Below, piece after piece: positions 38,659 through 46,401 of a stretch of 64,000 bases of DNA; positions within the stretch are counted from its first letter, which is position 1; every line of letters starts with the position of its first letter. The translations under genes were made by a program, and so were the position numbers. The notes beneath the pieces were generated by a model. It worked only from the letters and a program-made list of their open reading frames with translations. It did no database searches and was not told the DNA's origin. Origin of the DNA: Ruminococcus flavefaciens (lineage in GTDB: Bacteria; Bacillota; Clostridia; Oscillospirales; Ruminococcaceae); the NCBI GenBank assembly GCA_002371825.1, contig DFHF01000007.1, positions 1-64,000 of the forward strand. Reading direction: 5' to 3'.

Positions 38659-40146
38659 ATGAAAAAACAGGCATTCAATCCTTTTCTCCCGTTAGGCGAA
38701 TACATCCCGGACGGTGAACCGCACATTTTCGGAGACCGTGTTTATCTTTATGGCTCCCATGATAACGAGGGCGGCTGGACCTTCTGTATGGGTGATTATA
38801 CAGTATATTCAGCTCCCGTAAACGATCTCTCAGACTGGCGCAGGGAAGGAGTTATCTACCGTGCATCCCAGGACCCTGACTTCGGCGAGCCCCGCAGATT
38901 TATGTACGCTCCCGATGTGGTACAGGGCAAGGACGGCAGATATTACCTCTACTACTGTATGTCCGGAGATTTCGGTGTGGGCGGATACTTCGGCCCGATC
39001 CAGGCGGCAGTCTGCGATACTCCGGCAGGAGAATTCCAGTACCTTGGATATGTCCGCTGGCCCGATGGTTCACCTATGAAAAAATATGTCTGTTTCGACC
39101 CCTGCGCTTTCAGAGACGGCGACAGGATCTATCTCTATTATGGTACACAGTACCCCGATGAATCAAACGATATCCTCGCTAAGGACAGCGAAAAAATGCT
39201 GGAGGTAGTGGAGCGCTTCAATAAGACTCCAGAGGAAATACTCTCTACCCCGGATAACGTCAACGGCCCCATTGTCCTTGAGCTTGAAGACGATATGCTC
39301 ACAGTAAAGGGAGAGCCTCACCATATCATCCCGTATGAAGCCGATTTCGGCGGCCACGAATTCTTCGAGGCAAGCTCTATGAGAAAGGTGAGGGACAAGT
39401 ATTTCTTCGTTTACTCATCCCAGTACAACCACGAGCTGTGCTATGCTGTAAGCGACTTCCCCGACAGGGATTTCACCTACGGCGGAACTATCGTTTCAAA
39501 CGGCGATGTAGGTGTCAACGGCGTCACAGAAGAATGCCGCATGAATATGACCGGCACCACTCACGGCAGTATCATAGAGATAAACGGCCAGTGGTATGTC
39601 TTTTACCACCGCCTTACTCATAAATCCGATTACAGCCGTCAGGCCTGTGCTGAGCCTATCGAGATAACTCCCGACTACAGAATAAAACAGGCTGAGATAA
39701 CCTCCTGCGGACTGAATGGCGGTCCTCTTGAAGGAAATGGCACCTACCCTGCCGTTATAGCCTGCTATATCACCAACGGAAATATGCCTCACGGCGCAAA
39801 TAAGATATTCGACCACAGCTTCCCCCATGTCAACCATGAGGAGTGTCCCTCCGGCGATACAGTCAGATTCATTGATGAGATATCCGACGGAACTCTTGTA
39901 GGTTTCAAGTATTTCAGCTTCAGCGGCCTCAGCCGCATATCTCTCACTTACAGAGGTGAGGGAAAGGGCTCTTTCATAGTCCTCACAGACCTTAAGGGCA
40001 GTGCCGTGGCCGAAGTCGCTCTGTCCCCGTCTCAGGAATGGAACGAGGTCTCAGCAGAATGCCCCATTGCCGACGGAGTTCATCCCGTATACCTTATCTT
40101 CAAGGGCGAGAACACTGTCTCCCTTAAGGATATCTCCTTTAAATAG
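38659..40146 (+). CDS. Glycoside hydrolase family 43 enzyme, cytoplasmic
   Basis: A 495-residue GH43-type five-bladed propeller enzyme with no signal peptide. FNPFLPLGEYIPDGEPHIFG supplies the catalytic-base Asp region, DRVYLYGSHDNEG follows, YAPDVVQGKDGRYYLYY carries the second conserved Asp, and GGHEFFEASSMRKV carries the acid Glu. The C-terminal 130 residues form a beta-sandwich like a CBM6. Likely activities are beta-xylosidase or alpha-L-arabinofuranosidase on imported oligosaccharides; subfamily cannot be fixed. Together with the secreted xylanase nearby it would complete arabinoxylan breakdown inside the cell. Confidence 0.88.
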   Translation: MKKQAFNPFLPLGEYIPDGEPHIFGDRVYLYGSHDNEGGWTFCMGDYTVYSAPVNDLSDWRREGVIYRASQDPDFGEPRRFMYAPDVVQGKDGRYYLYYCMSGDFGVGGYFGPIQAAVCDTPAGEFQYLGYVRWPDGSPMKKYVCFDPCAFRDGDRIYLYYGTQYPDESNDILAKDSEKMLEVVERFNKTPEEILSTPDNVNGPIVLELEDDMLTVKGEPHHIIPYEADFGGHEFFEASSMRKVRDKYFFVYSSQYNHELCYAVSDFPDRDFTYGGTIVSNGDVGVNGVTEECRMNMTGTTHGSIIEINGQWYVFYHRLTHKSDYSRQACAEPIEITPDYRIKQAEITSCGLNGGPLEGNGTYPAVIACYITNGNMPHGANKIFDHSFPHVNHEECPSGDTVRFIDEISDGTLVGFKYFSFSGLSRISLTYRGEGKGSFIVLTDLKGSAVAEVALSPSQEWNEVSAECPIADGVHPVYLIFKGENTVSLKDISFK

Positions 40147-40220
40147 GCGTTTTTGGTGCATTATGGCGAATTACTTCTGAAGTGATTTGCAGCAATTTGG
40201 ATAAATACTGAAAAAACAGG

Positions 40221-40256
40221 AAAAAAGCCCGAAATTATTGACGTTCGGGCTTTTTT
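40221..40256 (+). terminator. Terminator after the GH43 gene, overlapping the next promoter
   Basis: A perfect 13-bp stem AAAAAAGCCCGAA / TTCGGGCTTTTTT. Its right arm lies within the spacer of the following promoter. Confidence 0.8.
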
Positions 40257-40266
40257 ATGATATAAT
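40238..40266 (+). promoter_or_regulatory. Promoter of the Wzz-like gene
   Basis: TTGACG (40238-40243), 17 bp, TATAAT (40261-40266). The spacer contains the terminator arm of the gene before. Transcription starts about 90 bp before the ATG at 40364, excluding in-frame extension upstream. Confidence 0.75.
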
Positions 40267-40363
40267 GTGTATTCGGGGTGTCATGCCCCTTTATACTAAT
40301 TACGCTCCCTCAGACCCCACAAGTCTGGATGCGAGAACGGAAAGAAAAAATATGGAGGTCAAA

Positions 40364-41965
40364 ATGGCAAAGAAACAAGAACGTAACCTTAATGTTACTA
40401 TACAAAATCATGCAGACAATAAAGATGAAGTAGTTGTCTCTCTCGGAGGAATTTTCAAAAAGCTGAAAAAATATTTTCTCCCCTGGCTTATAGTCTCAGT
40501 TATGATAGCCGCTATGGTCACCGGACTTGCTACCTTCAAGACCTTCAAGGAAAAACCGCCGCTTACAGCTCTTATCAGCTTCAACTACAGCGGTATCGAA
40601 AAGGGTAAGGACCCTTCCGGCAGAAACTTCGATGTCAATATGGTAAAGAACTCTCAGGTCATCGCAAATGTACTTACAAAGGATGATATCGATATCGAAA
40701 AGGCTTCTGATATACAGCAGAATATCACCTTCGAGGGCGTTATCCCTCAGGATGCTATGGACAGGATCACCGTATACAAGAGCATCTACGAGACTGCAAA
40801 CAGCGGAAACCTTGCAGCTGCTCAGGCTATGCTGGACGTTACATTCTATCCTACACAGTTCAAGGTATACTTCGATTACGCTAAGTGCGGTATCAGCAAG
40901 AAGGATGCCGTTCAGGTATTAAACGATATTCTTGAAGGCTTCAACGACTACTTCTACGAGCAGTACGGCTACAACAGAACTCTCGGTACAGCTGTATCAT
41001 CTATCGACTACAGCAGCTATGACTACTCCGAGGCTGTTGACCTCTTCCGCTCAACTCTCAGCACACTTTCAAAGTATGTAAAAGGCCTTGCTGCAAATGA
41101 TACAAATCAGTTCCGTTCAATAAAAACAGGTCTTACCTTCAATGACATATCTCAGTCTATAAACACTGTTTCAAATCTTGATCTTGATAAGATCTCCTCA
41201 TACATCAATATAAACAATATCACAAAGGATAAGGAAGCTACTACTGCTTACTATCAGTACCGTATCGATGCTCTCAACCGTGAAAAGGACGCTCTTACCG
41301 AAAGACTCGGCAACCTTACTTCTACTATTGAGAATTATCAGAAGGACAATATCCTTATCATGTCAACTGCTGACGGTACAAATCAGGAGCTCTCAACAAA
41401 CTCCGGTGAGTACGATAAGCTCATCGAGCGTAAGGACAGCGTTGCTACTGAGCTCGCTGAGACCAAGCAGAACATAAAGTACTACACTCAGCGTAAGGAA
41501 GGCCTCGAAAAGGCCAGCACAAGCACTCCTGCTATGCAGGAAAAGGTAGAGGCAAGCTTCGAGGATCTTAAGGTCAAGCTCGAAAAGCTTATAGCTGATA
41601 CACAGGATACTTCTGAGGAATACTTCGAGGTAGTTGAATTCGCTAACGCTTATAATATCCTCGTTCCTCCTGTAAACTCCTCAACAGACTTCATCAAGTC
41701 CATTATCCATAACGGAAAGCTCCTTCTGGTCGTATTCGAGGCTCTCGCATTCGTTGTTTATATCGCAGTTGCATTCGCAGCTTCCGTCAAGGAGGAAAGC
41801 ACTAAAAAAGTAACTGCTGACGGCGATGATGCAGATGATGATGATGACGACGACGATGATGACGACTTCTTCGAGGACGAGGAAGATGATGAAGATAAAG
41901 AAGAAGAGGAAAAGTCCGAAAAGAAGGCTCCTGCTCAGAACAAAAACAAGCGCAGAAAAAAATGA
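40364..41965 (+). CDS. Wzz-like polysaccharide co-polymerase with acidic tail
   Basis: A 533-residue membrane protein. A first transmembrane helix (about 37-56) and a second near residues 443-463 bracket a large extracytoplasmic, coiled-coil-rich domain, the layout of Wzz/CapA chain-length regulators. The C-terminal cytoplasmic tail is unusual: a run of about 30 Asp/Glu residues, then a Lys/Arg-rich end. No tyrosine kinase (CapB) or glycosyltransferase genes adjoin it, so a capsule role is inferred only from topology. The ATG at 40364 follows GGAGG, and the protein is flanked by terminators as a single-gene unit. Confidence 0.72.
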   Translation: MAKKQERNLNVTIQNHADNKDEVVVSLGGIFKKLKKYFLPWLIVSVMIAAMVTGLATFKTFKEKPPLTALISFNYSGIEKGKDPSGRNFDVNMVKNSQVIANVLTKDDIDIEKASDIQQNITFEGVIPQDAMDRITVYKSIYETANSGNLAAAQAMLDVTFYPTQFKVYFDYAKCGISKKDAVQVLNDILEGFNDYFYEQYGYNRTLGTAVSSIDYSSYDYSEAVDLFRSTLSTLSKYVKGLAANDTNQFRSIKTGLTFNDISQSINTVSNLDLDKISSYININNITKDKEATTAYYQYRIDALNREKDALTERLGNLTSTIENYQKDNILIMSTADGTNQELSTNSGEYDKLIERKDSVATELAETKQNIKYYTQRKEGLEKASTSTPAMQEKVEASFEDLKVKLEKLIADTQDTSEEYFEVVEFANAYNILVPPVNSSTDFIKSIIHNGKLLLVVFEALAFVVYIAVAFAASVKEESTKKVTADGDDADDDDDDDDDDDFFEDEEDDEDKEEEEKSEKKAPAQNKNKRRKK

Positions 41966-42007
41966 CCGCTCACGAGCAGGGCGCTGACTAATTAAATACA
42001 TTATGCC

Positions 42008-42052
42008 GGGGAAGGTTCTTTCTGAGGAAAGTTCCTTCCCCGCTTTCTTTTT
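42008..42052 (+). terminator. Terminator after the Wzz-like gene
   Basis: Stem GGGGAAGG / CCTTCCCC enclosing an AACTTT-type inner stem, followed by a T-rich stretch. Confidence 0.75.
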
Positions 42053-42154
42053 CAGGCGCATTGTTTAACCCCTCCGCTGCCATGCTGTCCATTGCTTGTA
42101 ATAATCTCCGGAACAGGTGAATATCTTTTTATATCAAATACCGGAGGTAATTCT

Positions 42155-42433
42155 ATGCAGGAAAAAATAACAAGACAGGAACACAGTCTCATCCTTGAGG
42201 GCAGAAAAAAGCTCAGCCTGTCCGGAGTGACCGATGTGGACAGCTTCGATGAGAAGGTCATTAATCTTTACACAGAAATGGGTGAGCTGACCATTAAAGG
42301 CCGGGAGCTGCATATCGATGCTGTAAGCGTCGAGACTGGAAATATGTCCATAACCGGCGATATCTGGGCTGTCATCTATGGGGACAAGGACAGAAAAGGC
42401 CCTCTCTCTGCACTTGGGAAGCTGTTCAGATGA
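42155..42433 (+). CDS. yabP: Sporulation protein YabP
   Basis: A 92-residue YabP/YqfC-family protein: HSLILEGRKKLSLSGVTDVD, then SFDEKVINLYTEMGELTIKG and a C-terminal hydrophobic strand. In Bacillus, YabP and YabQ act in the mother cell during spore coat and cortex assembly. The ATG at 42155 follows GGAGG at 6 nt. It overlaps yabQ by 4 bp and heads the yabP-yabQ-divIC-yabR cluster conserved from Bacillus to Clostridia. Confidence 0.92.
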   Translation: MQEKITRQEHSLILEGRKKLSLSGVTDVDSFDEKVINLYTEMGELTIKGRELHIDAVSVETGNMSITGDIWAVIYGDKDRKGPLSALGKLFR

Positions 42434-42969
42434 GTGTTCCCGAGACCTTCTTTTCAGTGGGAGAGGAGCTCCGGCTTTTCGGTCTGTCCTGCGCTTTCGG
42501 CGCAGCTTTCGGCCTGCTTTTCGAGATATTCCGCACGGCAAGAACTCTCTTCCCCCACAATCTCCCTCTGATTGCTGCTGAGGATATTGTCTTTCTGCTG
42601 ATTTACGCAGTATTTCTGCCGGCATTCGCCTCCGCAGCTGCACGGGGCGAGCTAAGGATGTATTTCGCCATAGGAAATATCCTGGGATTCGTCCTTTATA
42701 TAGTCACTCTCGGGAGCACCGTCTCGGCAGCTATGAAAAAGCTGTTTTTCGCAGTAAAAAAGCTCCTGACCATTATTTTTTATCCTTTCCGGCAATGTTA
42801 TGTATTTTTCCGTAGAAAAGCAGAGCCCAAATTTGTGGGATGTTCCAAAATTATAGTTAGTTATTTTAAAAAAATAAGAATACTATTGCAGAATCCCAGC
42901 GGTTTGATGTATAATAAAAGGGCAAATAATAAAAGAAAGAACGTGACAAATGTTGGCAAAAAAGGCTAA
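42430..42969 (+). CDS. yabQ: Spore cortex biosynthesis protein YabQ
   Basis: A 179-residue membrane protein with four or five helices. GEELRLFGLSCAFGAAFGLL and FEIFRTARTLFPHN near the N-terminus are typical of YabQ, and IGNILGFVLYIVTLG follows. The last 60 residues are basic and cytoplasmic. The ATG overlaps the yabP stop and the end overlaps divIC by 20 bp. YabQ is needed for cortex formation in Bacillus. Its presence does not by itself prove that this strain sporulates. Confidence 0.9.
   Translation: MSVPETFFSVGEELRLFGLSCAFGAAFGLLFEIFRTARTLFPHNLPLIAAEDIVFLLIYAVFLPAFASAAARGELRMYFAIGNILGFVLYIVTLGSTVSAAMKKLFFAVKKLLTIIFYPFRQCYVFFRRKAEPKFVGCSKIIVSYFKKIRILLQNPSGLMYNKRANNKRKNVTNVGKKG
42886..42915 (+). 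promoter_or_regulatory. Internal promoter for divIC
   Basis: TTGCAG (42886-42891), 18 bp, TATAAT (42910-42915), lying in the 3' end of yabQ. It would express the division gene independently of the sporulation genes. Confidence 0.55.
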
Positions 42970-43258
42970 AACCGATAAAAAAGGTCTGTTCAACAGATTT
43001 CTCGTTAAATTAGCAGCCGCCTTTGTTATATTAGGGTGTATCATGCTCGTCTATACCATTGAGAAGGACTGCTCAGAAAAAGAGCGTGAGATCACTGTTA
43101 TTCAGGGGAAAATAGATTCCTATGAAGTCGAAAACGCAGATCTCCAGCGTATTCTCGAAAGCGATGATATGTCAGATTATATAGCAAGAGTCGCTATCGA
43201 GGAAAGAGGTTATGCGTATTCTGATGAGCGAAGATTCTATGACACTTCAAGGGATTAA
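42950..43258 (+). CDS. divIC: Cell division protein of the DivIC/FtsB family
   Basis: A 102-residue bitopic protein. A basic cytoplasmic N-terminus is followed by one transmembrane helix (about residues 18-38, LAAAFVILGCIMLVYTI) and an extracellular coiled coil (KEREITVIQGKIDSYEVENA) ending in the YIARVAIEERGYAY motif. This is the DivIC/FtsB layout that couples to FtsL in the septum-building complex. Position between yabQ and yabR matches the Bacillus order. Confidence 0.88.
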   Translation: MLAKKAKTDKKGLFNRFLVKLAAAFVILGCIMLVYTIEKDCSEKEREITVIQGKIDSYEVENADLQRILESDDMSDYIARVAIEERGYAYSDERRFYDTSRD

Positions 43259-43281
43259 TTTTAAAGGAGTTTTATATACAT

Positions 43282-43728
43282 ATGCAGCTGGAAATTGGTA
43301 AGATCTACAACGGAAAGGTCAAGGGTATAACCCAGTACGGCGCTTTCGTCGATATCGACGGCGGCGGCTCAGGCATGGTTCATATTTCCGAGATCGCTAA
43401 CACCTATGTAAACGAGATCCGAGATCACCTTACAGAAAATCAGGAGGTCAAGGTCAAGGTCATCGGTATCAACGAAGCAGGCAAGGTAAGCCTCTCCATA
43501 AAAAAAGCTGTGGAGAATCAGGATGCTCAGCCTCAGCAGAGACAGAGAAGACCGCACGACGGTAACCAGAACCGTCCAAGACCCAATGTCTGGGAACCTA
43601 AAAAGCAGACTCCGCCCTCTGAAATGACTTTCGAGGACATGATGAGCCGCTTCAAGCAGTCAAGCGAAGAGAGAATGTGTGATCTTAAGCGCAGTACTGA
43701 CCGTAAGAACGGTACAAGACGCAAATAA
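43282..43728 (+). CDS. yabR: S1-domain RNA-binding protein YabR
   Basis: A 148-residue protein with a single N-terminal S1 (OB-fold) domain: GKVKGITQYGAFVDIDGGGSG, then MVHISEIANTYV and VKVKVIGINEAGKVSLSIKK. A Gln/Pro/Arg-rich unstructured middle follows, and the C-terminus (EMTFEDMMSRFKQSSEER) matches YabR proteins. The closest Bacillus relative is YabR, a general stress-related RNA-binding protein. It follows divIC by 23 bp with AAAGGAG and ends at a bidirectional terminator. Confidence 0.92.
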   Translation: MQLEIGKIYNGKVKGITQYGAFVDIDGGGSGMVHISEIANTYVNEIRDHLTENQEVKVKVIGINEAGKVSLSIKKAVENQDAQPQQRQRRPHDGNQNRPRPNVWEPKKQTPPSEMTFEDMMSRFKQSSEERMCDLKRSTDRKNGTRRK

Positions 43729-43731
43729 TCA

Positions 43732-43755
43732 AAGCCGCCCATCAGGGCGGCTTTT
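43732..43755. terminator. Bidirectional terminator between yabR and a lipoprotein gene
   Basis: Stem AAGCCGCCC / GGGCGGCTT flanked by A and T runs, between convergent genes. Confidence 0.8.
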
Positions 43756-43759
43756 CTGC

Positions 43760-44527
43760 TTAATACAGGCCATAATTGGCTATCTCTACGCTGGTATAAT
43801 CCTTCCAGATCGAGATATATACGGTCTGACCAATCGAATCAGAGCGGTAGCTGTAAAATTCGTAATCTTTTTCTTTAGACTCATAATCGGGATCGCCAAA
43901 GGCTTCGATCATTGCTGCCGATCCAATATCAGCAACACTGACATCGCCTATCTTTAAAATGTCCTTATCCTCAATTTCATTCCCTTTTACTGTAAGATTT
44001 GTAACCTTACAATCCTTCATGGGCACCTGTGACTCCCCATTATTAGTGAGCATTACTGCCACTTTATTCTTTCCTTTGGTCATATAAATATACTTCATAT
44101 CCCCGGCGTCCACCATCTCATCTTCGGTGTGAATTACTTCTTCTAATTCCCAGCCGTTAGCACTGAACTCTGCATAATCTGCCGGCAGCTTGTACTCAAC
44201 TCCGTCAAGCCTGAATTCTCCGGATCTTATAGCATCTGAATACTTGCCCTTCTGTCCGGATGTGACCGGCTCGGCAGTATCAGGCTCTGTTACAACGGCA
44301 GCGGTTTCCGGTTCAACAGTAGTCGGTTCATCAGTTACAGGCTCCATAGTCGGGATCTCAGCGGCCGTCTCCTTAGTCTCCTGTATAAGTTCGTCATCGT
44401 CATTTAGCTCGTAAGACGGAGCTGAAGATCTCTTTTTGCTTCCGCCGTCTCCTGTTTCATCGTTCCCGCAGCTGCACAGACTGAGTGCAGATACCATCGC
44501 TAAAACAAATGCTGTGATCTTTTTCAT
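43760..44527 (-). CDS. Predicted lipoprotein with acidic Thr-rich spacer
   Basis: A 255-residue exported lipoprotein. The signal MKKITAFVLAMVSALSL runs into the lipobox LCSC (Cys20). A Glu/Thr/Pro-rich spacer of about 60 residues (repeats of TEPDTAEPV type) separates it from a domain of about 155 residues with KGKYSDAIRSGEF and DVGIGSA-like beta segments that I cannot assign. It is 21 bp downstream of another lipoprotein gene and co-transcribed with it. It may be a cell-surface binding protein. Confidence 0.72.
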   Translation of the reverse strand: MKKITAFVLAMVSALSLCSCGNDETGDGGSKKRSSAPSYELNDDDELIQETKETAAEIPTMEPVTDEPTTVEPETAAVVTEPDTAEPVTSGQKGKYSDAIRSGEFRLDGVEYKLPADYAEFSANGWELEEVIHTEDEMVDAGDMKYIYMTKGKNKVAVMLTNNGESQVPMKDCKVTNLTVKGNEIEDKDILKIGDVSVADIGSAAMIEAFGDPDYESKEKDYEFYSYRSDSIGQTVYISIWKDYTSVEIANYGLY

Positions 44528-44548
44528 TTTCTATCCTCCAGTATAATA

Positions 44549-45625
44549 TCAGCCTGCTGTTCCGTTTTCATTATCCTGCTTTGCAGTATCTTTTGCCGAC
44601 TCAAACAGGTCTCTGAGGCTGTGGTCTTCATCCGCTGTGAGATACGGGTCATAGTTTATCATATTATTCCTGTAGCGAAGTATCATATAGGGATGTGTGC
44701 TCGTTTTTCCGTAGGTACTGTCGGGCTCATCCTTTCCGCTGACTGCACAGGCTGAGTACAGTGCAGAACCATAGCTGCGGAATACTATAAAATAGTCATA
44801 TCCCGATACGCCGGCCTCTTCCACCATGCTGCGGAATGCCTTTGCATCAAAATTTGAAGGTATCTCATAGCTGAGACTGTCATCAGAACCGACTATAAAA
44901 TCCTTTCCGCCGCTTATATCATAGGGAAGGTCCATTTTGGTTATGGCTGCCATTCCTGCTTCATATACTGCCGCAGCCTCCTTGTGCTCCTCGGCATACT
45001 GGGCATATATCCACGAATCAAAAGCCCAGCCCTCGTCCTTTATGTAGTAGGCATACATTACCTCCGCAGCCTCATCTCCGGCCTCGGTATACTCGTCAGT
45101 GCCTCCGTCTTTTCTGGAGTATTTATAATTCACAGAAAGCTCATATGCCTTTTCTGTATCAAAAAGCGAAGCAGCATCGGCTATCTTCTTTTTCTGCTCA
45201 GCCTCGAACTCCTCCTGACTGCTGTAGCCATTGTTATTGGCATTCTCGTTATTAAAGTGTATCCTTGCAAGATACTCGCCATAGGCCTTTCCTATGCCCT
45301 CACACTCCTCAGGAGTGAGCTCCCTTACCTGAACTATATCCGCAAGCTCAAGGTTGTATTCGTTCTCCTTATTCAGGTCGGGGTCAGCTTCATTATAGAA
45401 CTCTTCAACGTATTTATCCGAATACATAGCATAGAGAAGCTCATTTTCCTCTCCCGCATTGCTTAAGCTAATGACCTCTTCGAGAGCTGCTCTGTAATCT
45501 GCTTTATCAACTGCTGCTGCACTGGCTTCATGCTTTTCCTTTTCACTGCTTGAATCCTTCTTTCCGCAGGAAAAACAGCCCGCTGCCAATAATGCAGCTG
45601 CAAAAATACTAACTGCTTTTTTCAT
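44549..45625 (-). CDS. Predicted lipoprotein, 358 residues
   Basis: The signal MKKAVSIFAAALLAAGCFSC offers Cys17 or Cys20 as the lipidated residue. A Lys/Glu/Ser linker follows and then a helical domain of about 320 residues rich in Glu, Tyr and Asn with no recognised family. The ATG at 45625 follows GGAGC, and the in-frame region above it contains this gene's own promoter (45668-45696), so longer versions are excluded. It is the first gene of a two-lipoprotein operon. The promoter faces that of the divergent HTH regulator across about 20 bp. Confidence 0.72.
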   Translation of the reverse strand: MKKAVSIFAAALLAAGCFSCGKKDSSSEKEKHEASAAAVDKADYRAALEEVISLSNAGEENELLYAMYSDKYVEEFYNEADPDLNKENEYNLELADIVQVRELTPEECEGIGKAYGEYLARIHFNNENANNNGYSSQEEFEAEQKKKIADAASLFDTEKAYELSVNYKYSRKDGGTDEYTEAGDEAAEVMYAYYIKDEGWAFDSWIYAQYAEEHKEAAAVYEAGMAAITKMDLPYDISGGKDFIVGSDDSLSYEIPSNFDAKAFRSMVEEAGVSGYDYFIVFRSYGSALYSACAVSGKDEPDSTYGKTSTHPYMILRYRNNMINYDPYLTADEDHSLRDLFESAKDTAKQDNENGTAG

Positions 45626-45667
45626 AATTATTGCTCCTTCCGGAGGCAGCTCCGCCGCCTCGTGTAT

Positions 45668-45696
45668 ATTATACCACTTATGCTTTAAATAGTCAA
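45668..45696 (-). promoter_or_regulatory. Promoter of the two-lipoprotein operon
   Basis: TTGACT (45691-45696), a 17-bp spacer and TATAAT (45668-45673) on the minus strand. The divergent promoter of the next gene is only 22 bp away. Confidence 0.8.
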
Positions 45697-45717
45697 ATAG
45701 CCGCAACTGTCTGTTGC

Positions 45718-45746
45718 TTGATTTTTCGGCAGTCCGATGATATAAT
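45718..45746 (+). promoter_or_regulatory. Promoter of the Xre/zinc-ribbon gene
   Basis: TTGATT (45718-45723), a 17-bp spacer and TATAAT (45741-45746). Confidence 0.75.
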
Positions 45747-45764
45747 ACAGTTGAGGTGATAAAT

Positions 45765-46202
45765 ATGGATACCAAGGATATTATACTTGAACTCCGCAAT
45801 AAAAACAATATGTCTCAGGAGGAGCTTGCTGACAAGGTATTTGTTACCCGTCAGGCAGTTTCACGCTGGGAAAACGGCGACACTGTCCCTAACACAGAAA
45901 CTCTTAAACTCCTTTCACAGCTATTTGATGTCTCTATCAATACCCTCCTTGGTTCGCCGAGGAAGCTGGTATGTCAGTGCTGCGGTATGCCGCTGGAAGA
46001 TGCTTCCATAAGCCGTGAACCGGACGGTGCTTTCAATGAGGAGTACTGCAAATGGTGCTACAGTGACGGAAATTTCGCCTACTCCTCCATGGAAGAGCTG
46101 ACAGACTTCCTGGTGGGACATATGTCAAATGAACAGTTCCCGCCCGAAAAAGCAAGAGAATACTTCTCAGCAATGCTTCCTACGCTGAACCACTGGAAAT
46201 AA
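45765..46202 (+). CDS. Xre-family regulator with C-terminal zinc-ribbon domain
   Basis: A 145-residue protein. The N-terminal Cro/C1-type helix-turn-helix (LRNKNNMSQEELADKVFVT, then RQAVSRWENGDTVPN) is followed by a putative zinc-ribbon domain with CQCCGMPLED and YCKWCYSDG, the hallmark of the zf_ribbon_2 family fused to HTHs in Clostridia. It may respond to metal or redox state through the Cys pairs. The ATG at 45765 follows GAGGTG. It is divergent from the lipoprotein operon and probably regulates it. Confidence 0.85.
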   Translation: MDTKDIILELRNKNNMSQEELADKVFVTRQAVSRWENGDTVPNTETLKLLSQLFDVSINTLLGSPRKLVCQCCGMPLEDASISREPDGAFNEEYCKWCYSDGNFAYSSMEELTDFLVGHMSNEQFPPEKAREYFSAMLPTLNHWK

Positions 46203-46280
46203 AATCCCGGCAGAGACAGACTCTGCCCCATGTACTTACCTGCCCGGCCACCATAATCAGGAGAATTCCTCTTTTCAAGA

Positions 46281-46309
46281 TTGACATTCTCGCTCTTTAA
46301 TGCTATAAT
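46281..46309 (+). promoter_or_regulatory. proS promoter
   Basis: TTGACA (46281-46286), a 17-bp spacer and TATAAT (46304-46309). Confidence 0.85.
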
Positions 46310-46334
46310 ATGTATGTCTGTGTAAAAAAAATCA

Positions 46335-46376
46335 AGACAGGCAGTAAAAGTCTGTGCGTCGGCACTTTTCCTGTCT
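46335..46376 (+). promoter_or_regulatory. proS leader hairpin
   Basis: AGACAGG and CCTGTCT with inner AAAAGT / ACTTTT form a long stem ending 25 nt before the proS start. It lacks a T-run and the T-box elements (AGGGTGG, specifier loop), so it is not a recognisable T-box. It could modulate translation or stability. Confidence 0.45.
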
Positions 46377-46401
46377 GTATCATGGAAAGAGGTTTATATA
46401 T

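Noticed and set aside
41820..41960. Minus-strand frame of about 126 codons opposite the acidic tail of the Wzz-like protein
   Set aside because: It arises from the GAT/GAC/GAA repeats on the plus strand, giving Ile/Val-rich nonsense without a start signal.
46310..46400. Possible T-box upstream of proS
   Set aside because: There is a hairpin but no AGGGTGG T-box sequence, specifier loop or terminator, so a T-box is not supported.
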